Below, piece by piece: positions 1-4,721 of a stretch of DNA of 12,731 bases. Where the stretch lies: positions 1-12,731 of the forward strand of contig CAZQAG010000068.1 of assembly GCA_964591295.1 (NCBI GenBank). Direction: 5' to 3'. The translations under genes and the position numbers were made by a program. Numbering within the stretch: the first letter of the stretch is position 1; each line of letters opens with the position of its first letter. This DNA comes from VAXT01 sp964591295 (GTDB taxonomy: Bacteria; Actinomycetota; Thermoleophilia; Gaiellales; Gaiellaceae). The notes beneath the pieces are model-generated. The model worked only from the letters and a program-made list of their open reading frames with translations. It was not told the origin of the DNA and did not search any database.

Positions 1-338
1 TCGCCCTCGCCGGCCTGGCGCCGGTGCTGACGGTCGCGCTCGCCGGGATGGCGGTCGCCGGTGCGGGCCGCGGCCTCGGCGAGGTGGTCGACACGACGCT
101 CGTCCAAGCGAGGACGGAGGACGCCGTGCGCAGCCGGGTCTTCGCCGCGCAGGACGGCGCCGCCCATGCTGCGTTCAGCGCGGCCATGCTCGCGGGCGGC
201 GTGCTCGTCGAGGCGGGAGGGCCGCGCTTCGCAATCGTGACGGCCGCCGCCTGCGGCTTCCTTGCCGCTCTTATCGCGTCGCGGATGATTCGATCGAGAA
301 GCGGTTCCCGTCCGGGTCGCGGGCGTCGAAGACCCTGA
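1..338 (+). CDS. MFS transporter, C-terminal fragment (5' end outside window)
   Basis: The frame is open to the left edge (first full codon at 3) and ends at TGA 336-338, giving about 111 residues of a longer protein. It is Ala/Gly/Val-rich with at least two hydrophobic helices and a loop containing RTEDAVRSRVFAAQDGAAHA. This resembles the region before the last helices of 12-helix major facilitator exporters, where an R-x-R-V-F-A loop is common. The protein ends in a basic tail, RSRSGSRPGRGRRRP. The last 68 bp overlap the convergent VOC gene, so the tail is read antisense to that gene's C-terminus; a recent extension of the transporter is possible. The substrate cannot be told from this fragment. 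Confidence 0.7.
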   Translation, partial: ALAGLAPVLTVALAGMAVAGAGRGLGEVVDTTLVQARTEDAVRSRVFAAQDGAAHAAFSAAMLAGGVLVEAGGPRFAIVTAAACGFLAALIASRMIRSRSGSRPGRGRRRP

Positions 339-597
339 GGCCCGGCGTCGGCTCGCGGACCTCGCTCACCTCGACGCCTGCCGCCGCGAGCCGGTTGCGC
401 TCGGCGTCGGCGTCGGCGACGAGGAAGGTCGGGTCGGGTGCCGCGGTGCCCGTGTGCAGTGCGAGCGTGCAGGCGCCGGTGCGGAACGTCGTCCAGTGCT
501 CGCTCTCGTACTCGGGCTCGAGGCCGAGGGTCTCGCGGTAGAAGCGGACGGCGCGCTCCATGTCGCGCACGTAGACAACGACCTCGACGAGCTCCAC
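271..597 (-). CDS. VOC (glyoxalase/bleomycin-resistance fold) family protein
   Basis: A 108-residue single-module VOC protein with a GTG start. It shows the usual beta-alpha-beta-beta-beta order: V-Y-V-R-D-M-E-R-A-V-R-F-Y at 8-20, the LGLEP turn, and the C-terminal DPDGN motif at 94-98 followed by a strand with E103. H48 and E103 could be metal ligands. The first-strand His of classical glyoxalases is not visible (Val/Tyr there), so a glyoxalase I activity should not be assumed; many such proteins bind small molecules or have unknown substrates. It starts 9 bp after the thermonuclease-like gene on the same strand, with AGGA overlapping that gene's TAG stop as a likely ribosome binding site. 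It is probably the last gene of that operon. Its 3' end overlaps the transporter on the other strand. Confidence 0.85.
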   Translation of the reverse strand: MELVEVVVYVRDMERAVRFYRETLGLEPEYESEHWTTFRTGACTLALHTGTAAPDPTFLVADADAERNRLAAAGVEVSEVREPTPGLRVFDARDPDGNRFSIESSATR

Positions 598-606
598 GCA
601 CCGATC

Positions 607-1119
607 CTACGCGGGGCCGCTCGCGAGCGAGTCGAGCGGGTCGAAGCGCGCGAGCGGGCACGCGCCCCACAGTCCCTTGCGGGCGGAGCGGGCCTCGTCC
701 GCTGCTCGTAGGAGCTCGCTCGCATGCCGGCCCCGCTTGCCGCGGAAGAACCAGGCGCTCGCCGCGCCCTCGCGGACGAGTGTCACGTTCACGTCCTCGT
801 CGCCCTTCCAGACGTAGGCCAGCTTGCGCTGGAAGCGGTCGACCTGGTCGAGGTCCGGGTCCTGCTCGATCCGCACTCGCGTCCCGGGTGGGATCAGCCG
901 GCGCGTGGCTGCCGATGCCTCGTTGCCGTAGCACTCCCTGCCCTTCTCGGGCGTGTCGATCTGGACGAGGCGCACGCGCTGGCCGCCGACGAGCTCGATC
1001 GTGTCGCCGTCGATCACGCGCGCGACGACGGCCCCGCTGCTCGAGTCGTCTCGCTGGAGGTAGAGGACGGCGAGCCCGATCGCGATCGCGAGGGCGAAGC
1101 CGATGAGGAGCGCCTTCAC
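607..1119 (-). CDS. Membrane-anchored thermonuclease-like (SNase-fold) protein
   Basis: 170 residues, GTG start. Residues 4-21 form one hydrophobic helix (membrane anchor or uncleaved signal), so the catalytic domain is expected outside the cell or at the membrane. The SNase OB-fold follows: RVIDGDTIEL (34-43), RVRLVQIDTPEKG (48-60), DRFQRKLAYVW (94-104) and VREGAASAWF (115-124). The residues matching the staphylococcal nuclease active site (Asp21, Arg35, Asp40, Glu43, Arg87) are all present as D39, R50, D55, E58 and R98, so the protein looks catalytically competent as a calcium-dependent phosphodiesterase on DNA/RNA. C63 and C154 could form a disulfide, but this is a guess. The start overlaps the upstream gene's stop as GTGA, suggesting coupled translation. 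Extracellular nutrient scavenging or DNA-uptake processing are possible roles. Confidence 0.9.
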   Translation of the reverse strand: MKALLIGFALAIAIGLAVLYLQRDDSSSGAVVARVIDGDTIELVGGQRVRLVQIDTPEKGRECYGNEASAATRRLIPPGTRVRIEQDPDLDQVDRFQRKLAYVWKGDEDVNVTLVREGAASAWFFRGKRGRHASELLRAADEARSARKGLWGACPLARFDPLDSLASGPA

Positions 1120-1511
1120 GGGCGGCGCGCGAGCAGCACGGCGAGGATCGTGCCGGCGGCGGCGAGCTGGGCCCAGGCGGGGATGCCGCCCTCACGGTGC
1201 CAGCCTTCGACGCGGTGGCTCGGAAAGAGCTTGCGCCCGCCCGGGCGCGGGAGGTTGACGACGTGCTCGATGTCCGGCGCCGAGGCCGCGAGCGCGCCGA
1301 CGCACACCGGATGGAACGGCCCGTAGCGCACGGCGAGCGCGAGGAACGCGGCGACGCCGCTTTTGATCTCGAAGCTCTGCGACTCGATGTCGTGGTGCGG
1401 GATCGCGTCGCCGAGCCCGTGCAGGGCGAGGCCGAGCACGAGCGCGCCGGTGCGCGAGCCCGCGATGGCCCCACCGGCGGCTCCCGTTGCGACGTGAAGC
1501 GAGACGATCAC
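1116..1511 (-). CDS. Small membrane protein with HxxxDxIPHxD signature (metal-dependent hydrolase-like)
   Basis: 131 residues from GTG 1511, chosen because it overlaps the toxin's TGA as GTGA; the longer open frame to 1604 runs antisense-style Arg-rich sequence and is unlikely. The sequence has an N-terminal helix with SLHVATGAAGGAIAG, then LHGLGDAIPHHD, a second hydrophobic helix, SAPDIEHVV, LFPSHRVEGWH and a C-terminal helix (AQLAAAGTILAVLLA). His/Asp pairs in 'H-x3-D-x-I-P-H-x-D' and 'APDIEH' with later His residues are reminiscent of the YdjM/DUF457-type inner-membrane putative metal hydrolases, but this protein is shorter and I cannot confirm the family. Ligand residues at membrane edges suggest metal binding. 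It overlaps both neighbours by 4 bp, so it is in one operon with the toxin and the nuclease-like gene. Confidence 0.75.
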   Translation of the reverse strand: MIVSLHVATGAAGGAIAGSRTGALVLGLALHGLGDAIPHHDIESQSFEIKSGVAAFLALAVRYGPFHPVCVGALAASAPDIEHVVNLPRPGGRKLFPSHRVEGWHREGGIPAWAQLAAAGTILAVLLARRP

Positions 1512-1891
1512 GCGACGAGCTCCGAGCGCGTCGCAAGCGCGGCCAGCCGGCGGTCGGCGGTGACGAGGACCGCTCCCTCGCGCTCGGCAAGCACGAGATA
1601 GCACGCGTCGTAGGTCGAGATCTCGAGCGTCAACGAGACCTCGAATGCCCCCGCGACGAGCTCCTCGAGAGGAAGTAGGCGAAGGGGAAGCGCAAGGAGG
1701 TCGGTAAAGGCGATGTCGGCGCGCTCGCGGGCGAGCAGGCCGGCCCGGACATACCTCATGAGCGCTTGCGCCACCTCCACGAGCGCGAGCTCAGGTGTGG
1801 CGGCTTGCTGAAAGTGCTTGCGGGCTGGATGCCCCGACTCGAGCAACCCGCGAACGATGGCGCTTGCGTCGAGAACCGGGCTAGTGGGAAT
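1508..1891 (-). CDS. PIN-domain ribonuclease toxin (VapC-type), probable ATT start
   Basis: The frame encodes a complete PIN domain of about 127 residues if translation begins at ATT 1891: VLDASAIVRG with D8, the helix ELALVEVAQAL with E39, STYDACYLVLAE with D95, and LVTADRRLA with D113. These four acids are the usual Mg2+-binding set of VapC RNases, which cleave tRNA or rRNA. The upstream in-frame stop is at 1973-1975, and no ATG, GTG or TTG lies between it and D8. The first conventional start, TTG 1846, would remove the first strand and D8. A GAGG sits 5-9 nt before the ATT. The ATT overlaps the antitoxin's 3' end by 11 bp. Alternatives are a sequencing error, another non-AUG start (ACG at 1912) or a frameshift from the antitoxin. 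Confidence 0.85.
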   Translation of the reverse strand: MPTSPVLDASAIVRGLLESGHPARKHFQQAATPELALVEVAQALMRYVRAGLLARERADIAFTDLLALPLRLLPLEELVAGAFEVSLTLEISTYDACYLVLAEREGAVLVTADRRLAALATRSELVA

Positions 1892-2135
1892 TTCGGTCCT
1901 CGCGGATGACGTCTTCCGGAGCGGGCCAGTCCGGCCCGAAGCCGATCGCCTTTGCGTTCTCCTCGAGGCTCTTCATCACTTCCTCCCAACTGCGCCCTTG
2001 CCCGTGGAACGCCTTTTCGAGGATTCCGAGAGCCTCGTTGTTGATCGAGGTACCGCGCTGATCCGCCCGCTCGCGAAGGGCGCGATAGACGTTCTCGGGC
2101 ACGTTCCGGATGTAGAGGGTCGGCACATCGGTCAT
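1881..2135 (-). CDS. Ribbon-helix-helix antitoxin of the VapB/FitA type
   Basis: 84 residues from ATG 2135. The N-terminus TLYIRNVPENVYRALRERAD is a typical FitA-like ribbon-helix-helix: a beta strand with alternating residues that contacts DNA, then 'P-x-x-V-Y-x-A-L-x-x-R-A' helix one and GTSINNEALGILEKA (28-42) helix two. The C-terminal half (SWEEVMKSLEENAKAIGFGPDWPAPEDVIRED) is the acidic, Trp-containing tail that such antitoxins use to wrap and inhibit a PIN toxin, and the PIN gene follows directly. It probably dimerises, represses its own promoter, and inhibits the toxin. The start codon directly abuts two GCTAGC boxes, and no good Shine-Dalgarno is seen, so the mRNA may be leaderless or nearly so. 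Confidence 0.88.
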   Translation of the reverse strand: MTDVPTLYIRNVPENVYRALRERADQRGTSINNEALGILEKAFHGQGRSWEEVMKSLEENAKAIGFGPDWPAPEDVIREDRNSH

Positions 2136-2152
2136 GCTAGCACTCTGCTAGC
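2136..2152 (-). promoter_or_regulatory. Probable autoregulatory operator of the toxin-antitoxin pair
   Basis: Two copies of the palindrome GCTAGC (2136-2141 and 2147-2152) separated by 5 bp lie immediately before the antitoxin ATG. Their 11-bp spacing places both on the same DNA face, as expected for a pair of ribbon-helix-helix dimers. The distal box contains the TAG stop of the upstream 58-aa gene. Autorepression by antitoxin or toxin-antitoxin complex is known for VapBC systems; its application here is inference. Confidence 0.6.
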
Positions 2153-2324
2153 GCGCCTCACGAGACTCGAGGCTCGGAGCCGGATGCCCGTTCTCGATGC
2201 GTAGACGCTCGATCAGCTTCGACGCGTCGCCTCGCGACTCCGGGAACTCCTCGCCCATCCGCTCGCAGAGCGCCGCGGCGAGGGCGTACACCTGCCGAAC
2301 CGTTGGCTTGCCCGTCTTCTCCAC
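2148..2324 (-). CDS. Small soluble helical protein, function unknown
   Basis: 58 residues from GTG 2324. The sequence is compositionally normal: KPTVRQVYALAAALCERMGE, then EFPESRGDASKLIERLRIEN. The pattern 'P-T-x-x-Q-x-Y-A-L-A-A' ... 'F-P-E-S-R-x-x-A-S-x-L-I-E-x-L' is like short actinobacterial proteins that have two helices joined by a Pro-containing loop, somewhat like DUF3072, but I do not recognise it firmly. A longer open frame extends upstream to 2912, but that part is antisense to the membrane protein on the other strand and lacks a plausible domain, so the GTG just before the conserved part was chosen. No clear Shine-Dalgarno precedes it. Its stop lies inside the antitoxin operator, so it may be read with, or compete with, the toxin-antitoxin promoter. 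Confidence 0.6.
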   Translation of the reverse strand: MEKTGKPTVRQVYALAAALCERMGEEFPESRGDASKLIERLRIENGHPAPSLESREAR

Positions 2325-2384
2325 CGTGGCTATCGAAGCAGCAGACGACGCGCCTGACTGTGCCGAAATGGCAACACTTCTGCC
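2325..2384. promoter_or_regulatory. Divergent promoter region (60 bp)
   Basis: This is the only space between the divergent GTG starts at 2324 (minus) and 2385 (plus), so promoters for both directions must lie in or near it. It is slightly less GC-rich than its flanks around 2360-2380. I see no convincing -35/-10 pair for either direction. Confidence 0.4.
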
Positions 2385-3347
2385 GTGGGGAGGCTGCGGA
2401 GCGCATACGAGGCGGTCGCGCGTCGTCGCTGGGCGATCATCGCGATCCAGCTTGGCGCGCTCGGGATCGTCCTCTTCTTCGTCGGCTGGGCCTTCCGCGG
2501 GACGTGGGACGAAGCCGAGCCGCGTCTGCGAGACGCCGACTTCTCCGAGCTCGGGATCTCGACAGTCTTCGTCGCCGCGTATTACCTGCTGTTCACGGTC
2601 GGCTGGCAGTGGATCCTCGCTGCCTGGGGCCTGCGCATCCCCTACGTGGCCGCCCTCCAGGCCGAGATGACGTCCATCCTCGCCAAGTACGTGCCGGGCT
2701 CGGTCTGGATTCCCGCGGCCCGCGTCGCCGCGATGCGTCGCTTCGGAGTCCGCGACACGCCGCTCATTCTCGGCTCGATGGTGATGGAGGCAGGGCTCTC
2801 GGCGCTCGCCGGCGTGCTCGTCTTCTTCGTCAGCCTGACGACGGTCGGCTTCAGCTCGGCGCCGGTGTTGCCGCTGCTCGCGCTCGCGCTCGTCGCGGTG
2901 ATCGGCTTGCACCCGAGGGTCTTCACGCCCGGGATCAAGCGGCTGCTTCGTCCGTTCGGCGTCGCCAACATGCCGCCCCTCACCTACCCGACCCTCCTCG
3001 GCCTGCTCGCCTTCTACTGCTTCACCTGGCTCGTCGGGGGCTCGGCGATCTTCTTCCTGCTCCGCTCGCTCGGCGGCGACCCCTCCGTGGTGGACATCCC
3101 GTACCTCGGCGGCGTGGCGGCGGTCGGAGCGATCGTCGCGTTCCTCTCGCTGATCACGCCCTCGGGGCTCGGCGTGCGCGAGGCTTCGATGTACGGCTTG
3201 CTCCTGGCCGTGACGACGAGCGGCATCGCGCTCGGGGTGACAGTGCTGAACCGGCTAACGATCACGGTCGTCGAGCTGCTTCTACTACTGGCCGGCGCGC
3301 TCGCCTGGCGCTACCTGCCGCGCCCGAAGCTCGAAACGGGACCATAA
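2385..3347 (+). CDS. UPF0104 / lysylphosphatidylglycerol synthase transmembrane-domain protein
   Basis: 320 residues from GTG 2385. About eight hydrophobic helices are visible, at roughly 16-37, 57-82, 127-155, 160-177, 202-227, 238-259, 268-288 and 291-308. Two signatures of the MprF N-terminal/YbhN/AglD-like family are present: KYVPGSVW (101-108) and ITPSGLGVREA (257-267). In MprF this domain flips aminoacylated lipids; stand-alone members occur beside glycosyltransferases and polyprenyl-lipid pathways and are thought to move lipid-linked substrates. No synthase domain is fused here and no glycosyltransferase is adjacent, so the substrate is unknown. It stands alone on + between two minus-strand operons, with its promoter presumably in the 60-bp divergent gap. 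Confidence 0.88.
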   Translation: MGRLRSAYEAVARRRWAIIAIQLGALGIVLFFVGWAFRGTWDEAEPRLRDADFSELGISTVFVAAYYLLFTVGWQWILAAWGLRIPYVAALQAEMTSILAKYVPGSVWIPAARVAAMRRFGVRDTPLILGSMVMEAGLSALAGVLVFFVSLTTVGFSSAPVLPLLALALVAVIGLHPRVFTPGIKRLLRPFGVANMPPLTYPTLLGLLAFYCFTWLVGGSAIFFLLRSLGGDPSVVDIPYLGGVAAVGAIVAFLSLITPSGLGVREASMYGLLLAVTTSGIALGVTVLNRLTITVVELLLLLAGALAWRYLPRPKLETGP

Positions 3348-3571
3348 AAATTCGCCGAGCAGGTGTCGCTTTCGTCCACTCAACCGACTGACTTTCGGCT
3401 TGCACCTACGGTCGACCGGTTCAGTTTCGATCTACTTGCGCTCCTTGCTCGGCGCAAGCGGCAACCTACGGCACCTCACAGGAACTTACAAGAGCCTTCG
3501 GTACGAAAGTTTGCGCTCTTTGCGAGATCGCCAAATCGCGGCCGAAGATAGTTCGCGCAAAGAGCGGGAGT
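3348..3571. other. Gene-poor stretch with two inverted repeats
   Basis: No convincing coding sequence. It lies between the 3' ends of two convergent genes. It holds a 7-bp stem CTTGCGC/GCGCAAG (3435-3441 with 3452-3458, 10-nt loop) and an 11-bp perfect stem CGCTCTTTGCG/CGCAAAGAGCG (3514-3524 with 3556-3566, 31-nt loop). The second begins 6 bp after the minus-strand stop at 3572. CCTACGG occurs twice (3408 and 3465 areas). A terminator role for both genes is the simplest reading; a small structured RNA cannot be excluded. Confidence 0.5.
3514..3566 (-). terminator. Possible terminator or large-loop hairpin after the small membrane protein gene
   Basis: An 11-bp perfect inverted repeat with a 31-nt loop starts 6 nt past the stop codon of the minus-strand gene. 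On that strand the second arm is followed by CAAACTTTC, only a weak T run. The loop is long for an intrinsic terminator, so confidence is limited. Confidence 0.35.
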
Positions 3572-3784
3572 TCAGCTCTCGCCGGGGCCGCCGCGCCGGC
3601 GGCGCCAGAACCACAGGGCACCGCCGACAGCGGCGAGCCCCGTCGCGATCGCGCTCTTGTTCGGCTTCATCGAGTCGTCGGACCGGCCGGGCACAGCAGC
3701 CTTCGCCTTCTTCTTCGCCAGTCGCTTGCCGACCTGCCAGACCGTCCAGCCGAGGATGGCATTCCGCTTGTTCATGAGTCCCAT
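3572..3784 (-). CDS. Small basic protein with C-terminal membrane helix
   Basis: 70 residues from ATG 3784, or 67 from the ATG at 3775, which is preceded by GGGA and is also in frame. The N-terminal half (RNAILGWTVWQVGKRLAKKK) is an amphipathic, Lys-rich helix; a linker PGRSDDSMKPNKS follows; residues 43-60 (SAIATGLAAVGGALWFW) are one hydrophobic helix ending in RRRRGG, which fits a positive-inside anchor. Similar short 'W-x-x-G-K-R-x-A-K-x-K ... WxxRRRR' proteins are common hypotheticals in actinobacteria; no function is known to me. It lies downstream of the two sigma factor genes and a third copy of their promoter-like element, so sigma-dependent expression is possible. Confidence 0.75.
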   Translation of the reverse strand: MGLMNKRNAILGWTVWQVGKRLAKKKAKAAVPGRSDDSMKPNKSAIATGLAAVGGALWFWRRRRGGPGES

Positions 3785-3823
3785 ACCCCGAGCCTACCCG
3801 CCGGGGCCCAGGGCCACACACAG

Positions 3824-3852
3824 CAGGACGCCGCCCCCCGAGCGGCGTCCTG
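3824..3852. terminator. Strong GC-rich hairpin between sigma factor gene and small membrane protein gene
   Basis: CAGGACGCCGC (3824-3834) pairs perfectly with GCGGCGTCCTG (3842-3852) around the 7-nt loop CCCCCGA, an 11-bp stem. It is about 85 nt downstream of the smaller sigma factor's stop and about 40 nt upstream of the small membrane protein's start, all on minus. It has no T run on either side. It could end the sigma operon transcript or act as an attenuator for the next gene. Confidence 0.5.
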
Positions 3853-3915
3853 TGGAGAGAGGGGATGACCCGGGCCGGAGAGGAGGAACAGGCCCGAATC
3901 GCCCACGTACCGGGG

Positions 3916-3945
3916 AGATGCCGGGGGTCGCGGAAACCTACGCTC
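3916..3945 (-). promoter_or_regulatory. Third, weaker copy of the ECF promoter-like element
   Basis: On minus it reads GAGCGTAGG, 14 nt, GGCATCT, against GACCGCAAG, 14 nt, GGCATCT upstream of both sigma factor genes: the downstream box is identical, the spacing identical, and the upstream box matches 6 of 9. It straddles the stop codon of the smaller sigma factor and points toward the small membrane protein gene. A GTG lies 9 nt beyond the box. Confidence 0.4.
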
Positions 3946-4681
3946 TGCTGAGCGAGCCGCTCCCCGGCGCCTCGTGCTCGCCGAAGAACGACGAGAGCGA
4001 GCTCGGAAGCGCCACGTTGGCAAGGGCGCGGAGGGCGGTGTGGGCGGCCCGCTGACCGCGGGCGTAGGCGTTGCAGTCTCCGCACTCGTGCACGTGCGCG
4101 CGAAGAGCACGGCGCTCGGAGCGGCCGAGCAGGCCGTCGAGGTGGCGGGAGATCGCGCGCTCGGCCTGGTGGCAGGTGAGCGCGCCCTCGAGCTCCTCGC
4201 GGAGGGCGCGGCGGGCCTGGAAGATCAGCGTCTCGACGGCGGCGACCGAGACGTTCTGGATCTCGGCGATCTCGGCGTAGGAGCGGCCCTCGACCTCCCG
4301 CATGATCAGCGCGGCGCGCTGGTCGAAGCGGAGCTGCCCGAGCGCGCGGCGGATGTCGGTCGTGCTCGGCCCCTCGTCGTCGGGTATGGCCTCGTCGATT
4401 CCCTCCACGAGGCCGGCCTCGTCGAGCCGCTCCTCCTGCCGCGCGCGCTGGTGGCACAGCCCGTGCGCGATCCCGATCAGCCGGTTCCTCGGCGAGTCGA
4501 GGCGCTCGCCCTGGACGAAGCCTCGGTAGGCGTTCAGGAACGTCGTCTGCGTGACGTCCTCGGCGTCTTCCGGGCTGCGAAGGACGACGAGAGCGTAGCG
4601 ATAGACCTCGCGAACGTTTTGACGGTACAGCCGCTCGAATGCCCGGTCCGTGCGCGGCCGCTGCGCAAGCATGGGCGTCAT
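3938..4681 (-). CDS. ECF-family RNA polymerase sigma factor with fused zinc-binding (zf-HC2-like) domain, short paralog
   Basis: 247 residues from ATG 4681. Sigma region 2 covers about 14-80 with EDAEDVTQTTFLNAYRGF (38-55, numbering approximate) for core RNA polymerase and -10 binding. Region 4 covers about 112-165: LGQLRFDQRAALIMREVEG, then the helix-turn-helix SYAEIAEIQNVSVAAVETL. A fused C-terminal domain has C170 and H196-x3-C200-x2-C203, the zinc-binding anti-sigma pattern normally found on a separate protein. The protein ends soon after the segment LPSSLSSFFG, exactly where its neighbour continues into a membrane helix, so it probably is soluble. No separate anti-sigma gene is nearby. 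The gene starts 40 bp after its larger paralog and has its own promoter-like element. Redox or metal sensing through the Cys/His set is inference. Confidence 0.9.
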   Translation of the reverse strand: MTPMLAQRPRTDRAFERLYRQNVREVYRYALVVLRSPEDAEDVTQTTFLNAYRGFVQGERLDSPRNRLIGIAHGLCHQRARQEERLDEAGLVEGIDEAIPDDEGPSTTDIRRALGQLRFDQRAALIMREVEGRSYAEIAEIQNVSVAAVETLIFQARRALREELEGALTCHQAERAISRHLDGLLGRSERRALRAHVHECGDCNAYARGQRAAHTALRALANVALPSSLSSFFGEHEAPGSGSLSRA

Positions 4682-4689
4682 TGCTTAGA

Positions 4690-4719
4690 AGATGCCGTCG
4701 GGGCGGTTTACTTGCGGTC
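4690..4719 (-). promoter_or_regulatory. Putative ECF-type autoregulated promoter of the short sigma factor gene
   Basis: On minus: GACCGCAAG, 14 nt, GGCATCT, then 8 nt to the ATG at 4681. The same boxes, spacing and distance occur before the paralog. With a -10 element this close, transcription would begin at or next to the start codon, giving a leaderless mRNA. It occupies nearly all of the 40-bp gap after the paralog's stop. Confidence 0.6.
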
Positions 4720-4721
4720 GA

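Noticed and set aside
1512..1604. N-terminal extension of the HxxxDxIPHxD membrane protein
   Set aside because: Arg-rich sequence overlapping the PIN gene's 3' end; GTG 1511 with a GTGA overlap is a better start.
2325..2912. N-terminal 196 codons of the long minus frame that includes the 58-aa protein
   Set aside because: Antisense to the UPF0104 membrane protein, charged low-complexity translation; only the part after GTG 2324 looks like a protein.
3399..3440. A fourth sigma promoter element
   Set aside because: Only CGACCGTAG/GCAAG-like strings match; the GGCATCT box is missing at the right distance and no gene lies downstream on minus.
3785..3945. A known riboswitch in the leader of the small membrane protein
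   Set aside because: I looked for c-di-AMP and c-di-GMP riboswitch core sequences and did not find them; only one GC-rich hairpin is clear.
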